Shown here piece by piece: positions 32,063 through 42,934 of a stretch of 64,000 bases of DNA. Below the pieces are notes generated by a model. That model made no database searches, was not told where the DNA came from, and saw nothing but the letters and a program-made list of their open reading frames with translations. Each line of letters begins with the position of its first letter. Position 1 is the stretch's first letter. A program made the position numbers and the translations under genes. This stretch comes from Cercophora sp. LCS_1 (taxonomy: Eukaryota > Ascomycota > Sordariomycetes > Sordariales > Lasiosphaeriaceae), in the NCBI GenBank assembly GCA_036250225.1, contig JAPZLL010000004.1, forward strand, positions 806,001 through 870,000. Reading direction: 5' to 3'.

Positions 32063-33178
32063 TCAGCTCAGCCCATCGCAACCTTCCGGAGCACCAACCT
32101 CTTTCGTCTCTTCATCCTTGCCCTCGGCCTCCGGCGACAGTGAACCCTCTCCGCCCTTTCCTTCCGCTTTCCCCGCGGCCTCCCCCGGCTGTGCCTCGCT
32201 CTTCTTGTAACAGGCCTTGACCAAACTGTGCCGTTTCAATGCATCCCTTCTCGAGAAGCTCTTGTGGCAGGTCGGGCAAGGAAATGGCTTGGCAGCCATG
32301 TGGATCCGCTTATGCCGTTTGAGGTCATGGTTCCGACTGAAGCTCTGCGAGCACATGTCGCACCGAAACGGACGGTCTTGCTGCGATGTCTCACGCACGA
32401 TGGGATACTCGGGCACAGCAAATTCATGGTAGAACCGAGGATCTCGGGGTGGCGGGGGCGGCACCGGTCCCCAAGGCTTGGCGTGGGCGTGTTGGCGGCG
32501 GGTCGCAAAGAGGGGAAGCAAGGGAGAACATACCTTGATGACGGGCGGCATGGCCAGGTAGCCCGGCCTCGGGAGGTTCGGGCCGGGAGGATGCGGATGC
32601 GGGGCATACTGTGCCGGCACCGACGGCGGTGGGATGAGACTGGAGATGGGAGGGAGTTTTTCGTGCTGCGGTCGGGCTTGGTGTGGGGCGCCGGGAAGGG
32701 GTTTACGGGGTGGGGAGGCTGCTGGTGTGCCGTGCGGGTGACTGAGGGGTCCGGGACGCGAGTAAAGACGGGGTCCGGTGTCAGCGGATGGCCGCGCGGG
32801 GTGGAGTTGAGGATGGGCTAGCATAGTGCCGCTGGCGGTTGAGTAGTGGCCGGGACTGCTCCCGGTGGAATACGGAGAGCCTGTGGGCTGCCGAGCGGCG
32901 ACGTTGCTCGCCGCTCCTGGTGTCAGCGGGTCAGCCGCCGCAGTTGCAGTCGTGCGCGGGTACTCTGGTGGAGGCGGCAGCGAAAAGGGCGGCAGAGCAG
33001 TCCGCGCGTGGGGCCGTCGTGATGCAAAGGACGAGGATGAAGGCGCCGGCGCCGGCGCTGGTGGTTGTGTCGCGGCCATGGCTCGGGCATGTGGCAGTCG
33101 GAATGGAGTTTGCCGGACAGCGAGAATGGCGAGAGGAATTGAGGTGAAAGTTTCCAAGAGGTGACCGACGTTGCGCAT
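32063..33178 (-). CDS. C2H2/C2HC zinc-finger protein, probable transcription factor
   Basis: Up to 371 residues. The N-terminal two-thirds is low-complexity, rich in Pro, Ala, Ser and His. Two adjacent fingers follow at about residues 268-320. The first, CDMCSQSFSRNHDLKRHKRIH, is C2H2. The second, CPTCHKSFSRRDALKRH, ends in Cys (KAC) and is C2HC. The C-terminus is acidic with EGKGGEGS and EGKDEETKE. A perfect donor (GTATGT) at 32533 and an AG at 32477 would remove 57 nt, exactly 19 codons between PVIK and PWGP, so a 352-residue form is possible. The first ATG (33178) or the one at 33079 (MAATQ) may be the real start. A nuclear DNA-binding role follows from the fingers; targets are unknown. 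Confidence 0.8.
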   Translation of the reverse strand: MRNVGHLLETFTSIPLAILAVRQTPFRLPHARAMAATQPPAPAPAPSSSSFASRRPHARTALPPFSLPPPPEYPRTTATAAADPLTPGAASNVAARQPTGSPYSTGSSPGHYSTASGTMLAHPQLHPARPSADTGPRLYSRPGPLSHPHGTPAASPPRKPLPGAPHQARPQHEKLPPISSLIPPPSVPAQYAPHPHPPGPNLPRPGYLAMPPVIKVCSPLLPLFATRRQHAHAKPWGPVPPPPPRDPRFYHEFAVPEYPIVRETSQQDRPFRCDMCSQSFSRNHDLKRHKRIHMAAKPFPCPTCHKSFSRRDALKRHSLVKACYKKSEAQPGEAAGKAEGKGGEGSLSPEAEGKDEETKEVGAPEGCDGLS

Positions 33179-34904
33179 TCGTTGCTCGATCTAGCTGAAA
33201 GTGTTGTGGGAAGCTGTGCTGTGGCTGTGTGCCCTTAATAGGCATCGCGCGACATGCGCGGGTCTTGGCACGATGTGAGGGAAGGAGCGGCACTCTTGTT
33301 TTTCTTGCTTGCATCATGCTCGCCGTCAAGGGATGTTGCTGCAGGTGAAAGTTGCTTTTTGCTAGTCGTAGGTCAGGTTTGGTTTGTGCTCCTGCACGAG
33401 GGGTTTCCTTTGCCACGGTTCAGGGCCTCAACTCGACTCTCGTGTCATCGCTGTTCTTGTAAGCGAGCCCCTCACGTTACTGCTGCTCAGTGCCCACCAG
33501 GATCCCACTGCAAACCCGCAACACCAACAATGAAAGACCGAAGAGCGAGAGACGGGCAGGACCCAAACAGGGCAAAAGAATCAGCACACGGCGTCCGCCA
33601 TGCTGCCTGCATGAGGCGTCCACAGGCGTCAGAGCGCAGAGCTGGCAGCCGTTTAGCGTCCAATCCCGCCCACCTCGGCGTTTTTCCGTCGTCCGAAGGC
33701 TGCGTCAATGGCGCTCCGGCAGCCCATCAGAGGCCAGGCCCATTGCTTTTGGCCCTCTCGCCTGCATGGCGCTGGAACGCCACCAAGCCACCATCGCCAA
33801 AGGGAAGCGCCACTGCAACGGGGCAATGGCTGACAACCCTTGTCCAGGAGCCCCTCGGATCCTGGCACGGGCCAGAACGGCCGACCACCAACGCCCACCC
33901 GCGATGACGAGTCAAACAATGGCATCCCACTGCACATCCACGCCTGCATCTGACTAGACAGTCCTTGGCTGCATCTTACTATTTGAGACACGCGGAACAC
34001 TGAGACCAGAGTCTTCTGACCAGTGCCTGCTCCCGGCGTGCAGAAAGTCGGCATTTCGGATGCAAGCGCAGCTGGGCGCTTCGTAGCGCGGCGGGATGGT
34101 GCTTCCGGGCTGACCGCACCAGACGCGTGCAGCACTTCAATCACAGCGGACAGATTTCCTGATCCCCTTGAGGGGCAATTGACGCGACGTTGATGCGTAA
34201 ACGGGATCGAAACCCAAAGGAGGCGAGGTGCAATCACGATATTGACATCACGACAACGTCCTGAATTGGACATGGTCTGGAATCCAAGGCATGGGCTCAG
34301 GATGAGAGAAATCGATGCATTCCCCCAAACCCATGGGATGGTTCCCGTCTCACCTCAAGGGGCTGTCAGCTACTACTGACGACCAAAGGTGGTGTTCAAT
34401 CATTGTCATTGCTATTGCCATTTCCTAACCGCTTCTTACAGCCAAGCCCTAAGGTACAATGCCTTTGAGAGCATTTCGGCTGGCCTGTGCTGAGTAGTGT
34501 TTCGACCCCTCGGTGTTGCCTGGCCCAAATTCCCGCCGGTTGCCTTTTGAAGTTCCCAGCCTGAGCTACTCAATGCAAGGCAGCAACCCCGAATCGGCTC
34601 GCCGCTTAGGTGATTGTATAAATCGGAACAGCACAAATTATTCAAATGCAGTCATCTTCTCCTCTTCAATCATTGAATCTCGAGCTTGAGATTGAGGAAA
34701 CACGCCGCTCCCGACGGCTCCTTCCGCATTCCTTCAACTCGAGACGTTCCTTCCTGTAGTATTTGGATACTGACTCCACCAGCTCAACGGCCCTAAAAGC
34801 CTGGTGCATTCATTTTGGTCACCTTTTCACCTCCCACCAACGGTCTCCGTGTCACATTGTTAATATACTCCAGTGTTCCGAGCACATCTTCAGGCTGGTT
34901 TACA
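33179..34904. other. Intergenic region, 1.7 kb
   Basis: Divergent promoter space between the zinc-finger gene (left) and the acidic protein gene (right). Overlapping frames such as 33254-33907 (plus) and 33653-34273 (minus) have no recognisable content. No RNA gene was found. Confidence 0.45.
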
Positions 34905-36320
34905 ATGGATCAATCACAAGAGCAACGACTCGACTACACTCGAGGCTTTGGGTCCTTCTACTTTGGCTCTGATCGAGTCCGCGAGGAAGCCCGTGAGAAG
35001 TTTCGCAACCGCCCTAAGCAACTCACAGCCAAAAGTCGAAACTTTCCCAAGGCCAAACCCCATTCAAGGACTACGAGAAACAACAAGCCCCATCAAAGCT
35101 TTCCCTTGATGAAGCTGCCGCTCGAAGTACGGCGACAAATCCTTTCCAATGTGACCGACTCGCTCGCGAGCACCCATGTCGATGTGTTTGAGAACCTGAT
35201 GGAAACGGGCATCCGCTTCCATCTGGTTGACACCACTGTTGACGACGACGTTCCATGCGCGGCTGATACTGATATCCGTCCCATGACGGAGGCCCCTGAC
35301 CAACGGAACAGGGATCACCGGACCCATGGTTCTGACTTTACCCGTGTGGACTTGTTCGACATGTACAAGCGCATCCGATCCGGCGAGTTCGATGACGACC
35401 CGCGTCTCCCGTACACGTGGAGAGACTTGCGGGATGTTCGTTCCGATTACGACTCCGAGTCAGAAGCAGAGTTTACGGATGGTAACAGCTGCTCCTCGAG
35501 TGAGGACGATGACAGTGAGGATGGCCAAAGCGCTCAAGACATTGAGGATGAGGTACCAGCTGATGGAGGTGATTCGGCGGGCGCGAATCCACCCTACATC
35601 GTTGCGGTCAGCGATCGCGCAGAAACCGACACATTATGCGACCAGCACTACCCGACAGAGCGTCGAAACTTGTGGACTCAATGTCCCTGTATGAAGCGAA
35701 GTCTCAGCGCGTATCGGGATGTCGTGTCCTTGTCCCGTAAGTGACCTTGATCAAAGAGTTAGTCCAGTGCAAAATGCTAACTTGATCCCACAGAGGTATC
35801 GCCGCAGATTACTCAGGAACTCGGCGACTTAATGTGGGGATCTGCTACGCTGTTGGTTCCCAGCCCGGAGCTGTTTTTCCCTTTCGCCCTCGAACGGCCG
35901 GCGGCACTCGCATGTCTCAAGTCGATGATTGTCACAATGGAATGCACCGGCTATGTTCTTGACACCGCCACGAGCGCGCTCGAGGCCATGCTCGAGTTTG
36001 TGTCGGAGAATATGGAGCTCGGATTCCTGGGTATCCGTCTGTTCCTCTGGGACGGGGAGGACAAAGTGTCGGTCGATTACGAAACGGAGGATTCACTCAC
36101 GGCAGCAAAGCTGCGGGAGTGGGCTCCCCTCTTCAAGGCGACCAAGGTTGGAAAGTTCATGGTGAAGCTTGAAACGTTTTTTCAAGCGTCCGGGATGGTG
36201 GGGGATGCCGAGAAGCAGGACGCCGAGGGACAGATCGAGAGGATGTGGATGCCAGAGTGCCTGGCTCTGCAAGTCGACACAAGTGACATGGCAACGTATT
36301 TGCGGAACAGGGCTGTCTAG
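34905..36320 (+). CDS. Acidic F-box-like/2EXR-like protein of unknown function
   Basis: 452 residues from two exons, 34905-35736 and 35794-36320. The 57-nt intron has a GTAAGT donor, TGCTAAC branch site and CACAG acceptor. ATG 34905 sits in a good context (ACAATGG). A segment FPLMKLPLEVRRQILSNV (about residues 60-78) resembles the start of fungal F-box and 2EXR domains. The middle is strongly acidic, with SESEAEFTD, SSSEDDDSEDGQ and DIEDE. The C-terminal exon is a more ordered alpha/beta stretch ending WMPECLALQVDTSDMATYLR. No signal peptide or membrane segment is seen. I cannot assign a function; fungi have large families of such proteins. Confidence 0.7.
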
Positions 36321-37948
36321 GACGTTTTGCTGCTATTCATTTCAACAGCTTTACGTCGACGAGCGAATCAACAAAGATGCTGTTTGTCCTACACCAATGT
36401 GCAATCCTAGGACTTGAAACACGACTGGCGGATCTCACATCACAAGCAAGCTTCTGTCTCTGCCAAGAACAAATCACCCTAAATGACGCCAAGGCGATAT
36501 CAGGTGTGGTGTGGAATTGCGTCTTCAGGCGGCCCGGTGGACAAGTACAACGTCTTGGCACTGTATCTACAACAAGGCTTAACAGGGCCATGTGCCGAAT
36601 CAGGAGCGGCTTAGTCGGAGCTGGTATACGGCCCATTGACGCACTCCAGGTCTTGGGTGTGCTCCCCCGCAATCGAACCAGCGATCGATGGGAGCAAGGA
36701 GGGACACAAAGCCTGGGTGTGCGTCATGTCGTCAGCACCAATGAGGTTAGCCCACGGTATTTACTGCCCCTGGGTGCCCAATCGGGATTTGTGGGACCGG
36801 GGCGATTTGAATATTAGCCGTTATTGCTAGCCGTCTCCATCTCTGCGAGTCCTGTGTTGACGAGCGCAGTGCTCGCAAGCTTTCATTGCACAGAAAGAGG
36901 GAGAGAGGCCAATAGGCAAGCCATGAGTCGACGCCGGGTCGCAAACCCGCAGCGCAACCACACAGGACTGGGCACGAACCATTGTATCGCTCGCGTGGGA
37001 GGGGTAACCATCCATCCATCGGCGCGGTGTTTCAGACTTCTTCTTTGCAACCTCACGATGCTACCACCGCCAGCTGGGATCGGCACTACCCGTACACATG
37101 GCCAGCGTCGGTAGTGTTGGCCTTTGTTGTCACAGGGTCCAAAACGGCCAAGGATCAAGCAACCCATTGGACGGACCTTGGGCCTCACATTGTGTTGACG
37201 ACTCGTCGAATGCGCTCATGCAGAATGCAATTTGGCGATTTACCCGCGCACCTAGCAGCGACGGAGCAATCTCCAGCGGTGTCTTTGATATTACCAGCCA
37301 GCCAGGCCTTTGCCCCGGATCGGATAAATTCGGTCCCTCCCAACCAGACGTTGTGCCACTACCCCAACGTTATTGCCGCTTCCGCCGGGCCAAGAGATGG
37401 CTCGAGATTAGGGTGCGCGAGAAGAAGCCCATTCTGTCTCTCGTTCATTCTGGAACTTGCGTACCATGTGGCATACCACCCCTCCCACTTCTCCTTTTCC
37501 CTTTCTTCTCTTTTCCCTCCTTTATTGTTCCCCAGTCTGTCAGCCCAGCCCAACCCAGCCCAGTTCCCACCCCCGACATTACATGCGTGTCTTGGAAGGA
37601 ACATAGCCGCCCTACCTACCTAACCCTGAGAGACCAGCTCTCCCGGCTGTGGGTCTTAGTGCAGCGCGCGTCTTTTTTTTTTTCATCTTCCGGGACAGTG
37701 GGACGGGATCGGGCTCGTAATACACATATTATTTTCTCCGAGCAGGCACACGGACAGCCAGCATATGTCAACCCACCCACCCTGTCCCATCCTGTCCCTT
37801 CCTTTCCCTTGGGAGATTTTGTCACCATCATGCCCAACAGGGCACACCTCCACCATCACCAACCAGCTTGAACCCCACTGCCTAGCCATGGTCCCCTATC
37901 CTCTCTAACCTCTGCTACAACATAGACACACACACGCGCGCGCACATC
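36321..37948. other. Intergenic region, 1.6 kb
   Basis: No gene supported. Frames such as 37098-37871 (plus) are low-complexity and overlap frames on both strands. A (CA)n/(CG)n tract at about 37926-37944 lies directly before the protease ATG, in its 5' UTR. Confidence 0.45.
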
Positions 37949-39920
37949 ATGCTTGCCCTATTCATCTCCCTCGTCCTCCTTCTCACAGCATCACCATGCA
38001 TCCACATACCAGCCGTACAGGGCGCCATTGCTCCCCCATCAACAAGGGAAGAACCAGCAGTCCTAGGCCCCCGTCGACGACCACTTACAAACGAAGACGG
38101 TGACGATGGCGGAAGAGCATGGAACCTCGAGGAGGAAATCAAGGCACGACAGAGTAATACCGCGGCGACACGGCCGGGGTATGTGCGCATGCCGGTGAGC
38201 AGACACTTGTTTAATGGCACGGGACGGTGGAAATGGGGATGGCATTGGGGTGGTGGACCGGGAGAGTTTTTGCAGGGGCCTACAGATTGGGGACCTGGTG
38301 GAGGGCCGGGTGGGCCGCCTAGGGGACCGGGGAGGGGAGGAGGGCCGGGAGGAGGGTATGGGGGTGGAGGGCCGGGCGGTCCTGGAGGTGGTCCTGGAGG
38401 TGGTCCTCCTGGAGGTTTCAATCCAACTGGGAGTCCGTCAAGGCCGACATCTTTGCCTTCGGGATTCACGGGACCGCCGTGGGCTGGACAGACGGGACGA
38501 CCTGGTGGGGGGAGTGGGAGTCCGGGATGGCCACCGGTTTTCTTACCGACGGGGACGGCAACGTCGTTTGCGACACAGACAAGACCGGCTGTGACCGAGT
38601 CGGCGTTGTCGGTTGTGGGGGATGCACCGTCCGGTTTACAAAAGAGACAGGGAGGGGACACGCGATGGGGATGGTCGTATTTGACCGACCTGGGAGGGAT
38701 TGCGTATATCATGGACTGTGCGTTGTGATCCACCACCAAAAAGCATTTGAGTTGAAAGCTGACTTGGACAGTGGAAATCGGAACACCAGCGCAAAAAGTC
38801 AAGGTGTTTATCGACACTGGGTCGTACGAACTCTGGGTCAACCCCAAATGCAACCAGTCGGCCAGCGAGGCCATTTGCCAGAACCACGGGACGTATTACC
38901 CAAACAAGTCCAACTCGTCGGTTTTTGTTGGTGGTGAATTTGGGGTTACATATGGGACCGGCAACGTCAAGGGGAGTTATTGGTCTGATGTCATGGGCGT
39001 GGCCAGTGAGTTTTGCTTGTCTTCCTTTTAATTCAGGGGAGAGAGAGACTGACATAATAATAGTGTTTCAAATCCCATCGGTGCAATTTGCCGTGGCCAA
39101 CGACAGCAACTACGCCTTTTCCGGTATCCTGGGACTGGGTTATACCTACCCATACACCATGAACTACCCGAGCGTGCTCAACCTGATGGTGTCCCGCAAT
39201 CTGATCTCCGCGCCCATTTTCAGTATTGGACTTGGCGGTGAAGGCGACGGATTCAGCGAGATTATCTTTGGCGGTGTCAACAGGTGGAAGTTTTACGGTT
39301 ACATGGAACCCGTATCAATCTGGCCACCCATATCGCAGCAAGATCCGAGATGGATCCAGTACTGGGTCAACGTGACGTCGACGGGCATCACCAAGCCGGA
39401 TGGATCGAGATTCACCTACACACCAGACGCCTTTTCGATGCCGTGTCTTATTGACACTGGGTCGACCCTCTCGTACATACGGGAAGATCTTGTTGCTGTG
39501 CTTGGCCAGCAGTTCTCGGCAACCATTGACGCGGCTGGGAATTACATGGTTGATTGTTCCTGGCGAGACAAGCCGGGTAGTGTTGATTTCGGCTTCAACA
39601 AGGGACGTATGGTCATCAGCGTCCGATACAAGGACTTTATCTTTCAGCAGTACGTGGGTGGGCCGTGTATGTTGGGCGTGCAACCGGCTGATGTTGGGTC
39701 AACTAATTTTGTCTTGGGGGATACGTTCATCAGGGGAGCATATTGTAAGTTGATCCCCCATTGTCCGCCTGTCATACAAACCTGTAACTGACAGAAACAA
39801 GTGGTCTTTGACCAACAATCCGACGTGGTCTGGATGAACCAATACTACAACTGCGGCGACCGCGTCGTCACCGTCGGCCAAACACCACGGGACATTCAGT
39901 ACATCCGAGGGGCATGTTAA
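37949..39920 (+). CDS. Secreted aspartic protease with glycine-rich propeptide
   Basis: Pepsin-family (A1) protease, 600 residues. Exons are 37949-38717, 38772-39005, 39064-39744 and 39802-39920. The introns are 54-58 nt, with GTGCGT, GTGAGT and GTAAGT donors, and all joins keep frame. A signal peptide covers residues 1-25. Residues about 101-157 are almost all Gly and Pro in GGPGG units. A Lys-Arg site at 232-233 (LQKRQGGD) is the likely Kex2 cleavage that frees the mature enzyme. The two catalytic aspartates are at about D271 (FIDTGSYELW) and D465 (LIDTGSTLSY), with the flap side marked by YGTGNVKG. The end, IRGAC, lacks a GPI tail, so the enzyme is probably secreted. Placing the glycine-rich block inside the propeptide is unusual. 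The next gene is convergent and ends 67 bp away. Confidence 0.9.
38221..38415 (+). repeat. GGN/CCN-rich coding repeat (poly-Gly-Pro)
   Basis: Imperfect GGTGGTCCTGGAG-type units coding the Gly/Pro-rich part of the protease propeptide. Two adjacent GGTGGTCCT units occur near 38390-38410. Confidence 0.75.
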
Positions 39921-39987
39921 ATAGGTGGTCATGACCATTGCATATTATTATTATCATATTTGTTTATAAACCAAAATAAGATACCAA

Positions 39988-40815
39988 TCAAGGATACTTA
40001 TCCACACCTCTAACCTCTTCGTTCAACCCTCCCTCCCTCGTCCAAATATTCATCCCCACCTTCCCACCCCCCGTCAGCGGCAGTCCGGCATGCAACGTCC
40101 TCTCATCGCCCACCCCATCAACCATGTTCTCCCAGTAAATCGCATTCCCCTCCACCGGCCGAAACGTCACACCCCGTTCCCACTCCTCATCGCAATCCAC
40201 CCATCCCTCATCACACCATCTCGTGTCCGTCGGCGCATCAACATGCGGAAAATTGGTTCCACCACCCGTCGTGTCGTTTGCGACAGACACATATGCGAAA
40301 AACGAACTGATTCTGTTCCCGCCCGTCGCGGCTGCCGCATGCGCTGGGTCCGTGAACCAGTCCGTGTGGTAGTGGTAGTGTTCGGTGGGGCCGTATTTGA
40401 CCAGTTGCAGGGGTTCCAAATTTGCGCGGGGCGTGTCGAAGCCTTGGAAGAGGAGGGCGCGGGTTTCGATGCAGCGGACGATGGGGTCGCGCGGGACGAG
40501 GGTCGATTGGGAGGTTCGGTGGGTGTTTTGGGCGTGGCCAGACTGGGAGGCGACCGAGGAGCGGGTGAAGGAGGAAGAGGTTATGGATAGGAGGTGGGAG
40601 CGTTCCGAAGGGGTGAGGAAGGAGGGGAGGTAGAGGAGGAGGGGGGAGCGGGAGATGATGTGGATTTTGTAGGGGGGGTGGGTGCATTCGTAGTTTTCTA
40701 GGGATGTGGTTTGGTCGGAGGAGAGGTCGGAGAGAGGCTGCTGGTCGTTTTCGGTGGAGGTGAGGGCTGGAGAGAGGAGAGCGAGGAAGGTCGTTAGTTT
40801 TGACAGACGGGTCAT
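39988..40815 (-). CDS. 2-oxoglutarate/Fe(II) oxygenase, prolyl 4-hydroxylase-like
   Basis: Single exon, 275 residues. Residues 1-20 form a signal peptide. The double-stranded beta-helix domain carries the iron ligands H150 and D152 in HYHYHTDWF and H242 in TLHAGLPL. K252 in GGKVGMNIWTR is placed to bind 2-oxoglutarate, as in prolyl 4-hydroxylase alpha subunits. A GGTNFPH segment precedes the distal ligands, typical of the family. It should act in the secretory pathway on prolines (or possibly lysines) of an unknown protein. ATG 40815 is chosen because it starts the signal peptide; the frame is open further upstream without one. It is divergent from a PDI-like gene, with 432 bp between their starts. 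Confidence 0.88.
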   Translation of the reverse strand: MTRLSKLTTFLALLSPALTSTENDQQPLSDLSSDQTTSLENYECTHPPYKIHIISRSPLLLYLPSFLTPSERSHLLSITSSSFTRSSVASQSGHAQNTHRTSQSTLVPRDPIVRCIETRALLFQGFDTPRANLEPLQLVKYGPTEHYHYHTDWFTDPAHAAAATGGNRISSFFAYVSVANDTTGGGTNFPHVDAPTDTRWCDEGWVDCDEEWERGVTFRPVEGNAIYWENMVDGVGDERTLHAGLPLTGGGKVGMNIWTREGGLNEEVRGVDKYP

Positions 40816-41247
40816 TTTTCGTGTTGTTTTGTTGGACCCCGTTGTGATGATGTTTGCGACGATTGCTGTGGTGTTGTTGGTGAGTGGACGGGACAGTGGG
40901 ATGAGAGTTCTGAAATGACGGAAATGCGAGGTTTTTACTCTGCATCCCAGCTGCCGATGACGATCCGGCCCGGGCAATCGTGCATCTGTCATGGCATTTG
41001 GGTGATCTTTTGAAACCGACCCGTGGTGCTCGAGCCCTGGGATTGCCAATTGTCGTGCCATTCACGCATTTGGGGCTGTTTCAGGGGTAACAAGCTTTGT
41101 CGCGGACGGCTTCGGATCGGCACCCCTGTCACATCGGCTCGCAAACTCACAGCTACCCCTGTCTGGTGGCACACTCAAATGGGACGGCATTCCATTCATT
41201 CCCGGAAAGTCGATCTCTGATGAGATGCAAAATGTGATGCTATCAAA
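40816..41247. promoter_or_regulatory. Divergent promoter of prolyl-hydroxylase-like and PDI-like genes
   Basis: 432 bp between two divergent start codons, both for ER-entering proteins. No convincing TATA box is seen on either side. An unfolded-protein-response element was not identified by eye. Confidence 0.45.
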
Positions 41248-42565
41248 ATGAGGTTGATTCTGGTTTTTTGTTCGTTTGTTATTCCGGCGATTGCGTGGTT
41301 GCACGCTGATGCCGAGACTGTTGAGTCGGCACTGGGGAGTAATGAATACACTCTTTTAGCTTGTAAGTCCATTCCATATGATTGAGGCTTGAGGTTTGGC
41401 TAACAGAACCAGTCACGCATGCAAGTTCACCACCATCACCTCCCATCCAGTCTAACGCCCATAGCCAACCTCCCCTTCATCCGTCGTCCTCGAACAAGAA
41501 TGGACACCCCTCCAAGCCTCCAACCCCCGCCGAATCCTCTCCATCGACTGCAGCATAACGACATCCCTCTGCACAGCCCACAACATAACATCCTTCCCAA
41601 CAATCCGCCTCTACCGCCACACCTCCCTCCACGCCCGCTACCGCGGCCCACGCAAACACCACGCCCTGTCCACCTTCTTCCAACGAATGCAACACCCTCC
41701 CATAGTCCCCATCACCGCAGCCAACGCGTCGGCCCTCCTCACCGCAGACGACATCCTCATCATCGCCTACATCCCATCCAGCCACAGCACGCTCCGAGCC
41801 CGATTCGAACAAGCAGCAAATAAATACCACGACCGCTACACCTTTGCTCTCTCCCTCGACACGGCCTCAAACCAAGTCCCGACGCTGCTATGCTACAACC
41901 TCCCCGATGAGATCGAGCGGAGCACCGAGGAACTGGATAAAGCAGGGGCCATAGACATCTTTATCAAGACGTGCGCCACGCCGTTGATAGATGAGTTGAC
42001 GAGACGGAATGAGATGGGGTATTATCAGGTAATGTCCTTCCAACATTTCCCGACCTGTCTACCTACCTACCCTCCTTCTCAAGGCCAACCTTTCATAATA
42101 TCACTTTTCTGTCTTGCTCGCTCAAATCCTTTCCATCTCTCCCTGGTTCTCTCACCCCAAAACAGTCCTCAAAACTTTCTTGACCGGTGTGAATCGCACA
42201 AATAATACATGTACACGCGCTAACACCCCAAAAAGTCGGGAAAATCAATCGTCCACTACTTCACCTCCACCTCCTCGGACCGTCGATCCTACATCCAGCA
42301 AATCCTCCCTCTGGCAAAAAAATACAACGAGTACCTTCACTTCACCACGACCGATATCAACGAGTACCCGGATTCACCCGCCATGATGGGGCTGAAACGG
42401 GGAGCGAGGGGATTGTCGGTGCAGAACCCGAGTAACGGGGATGTGTTTCCGTACACGGGGCGAGACGAGATCAGCGCTGGGGTTGTGGAGGCATTTCTGG
42501 TGGATATTATACAGGGACGGGTTAGGCCTTGGGGTAGAGGGAGGAGGAATCATGAAGAACTATAA
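41248..42565 (+). CDS. ER-resident PDI-like thioredoxin-fold protein lacking CxxC
   Basis: 338 residues from four exons: 41248-41362, 41413-41420 (8 nt), 41465-42028 and 42236-42565. A signal peptide (MRLILVFCSFVIPAIAWL) starts it and it ends HEEL, a variant of the HDEL/KDEL retrieval signal. The first thioredoxin fold runs from VVLEQEWTPLQ through IDC, FPTIRLYRH and YRGPRK. A second is suggested by DDILIIAYIPS, and a third by VHYFTS and INEYPDSPAMMGLKRG. The redox CxxC expected after the first strand is missing; the exon that would hold it reads only THP. Frame analysis needs the 8-nt exon and a GC-AG intron (GCAAGT donor at 41421). Intron 3 is 207 nt, long for this window. Function is probably non-redox, as chaperone or partner protein. 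Confidence is lower for exon 2 than for the rest. Confidence 0.75.
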
Positions 42566-42934
42566 CGTACCTAATAATGGTAATGGAGGGAGTTTGAAAC
42601 GATAGCAGAGAATGAAAGTGGGGCATTGGCTTATAGGTAATAAATGAGCACATGGAAGGGTTTGGACCGGAAAACTCTCAGCAAAATCAAAACTGTGTCA
42701 TCATCAATCGTCTGAATTCTCTCTCCGACGCGAGCGTCGCACCGAATGAACGGTGAATAAATACCTCCACTACTCAGCGCAAATGCAAGAAACCCCTTTT
42801 CATCATAAACCAACCCAACCGCTGATGCAATGCCCCAACCCAAATGCAAAAAAAACCCGTGATAACCCCCATGATAACCCCAAGAACCAAACATGAACCA
42901 AAATCATCATCTCGTACAAACACACAACAAGCAC
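42566..42934. other. Convergent spacer
   Basis: 370 bp holding the 3' ends of the PDI-like gene and the lipase gene. No other feature is seen. Confidence 0.5.

Noticed and set aside
36650..36715. Inverted repeat TGCTCCC...GGGAGCA with a TTCGATT-like loop
   Set aside because: Resembles part of a tRNA but T and D arms fail to pair; probably a chance hairpin.
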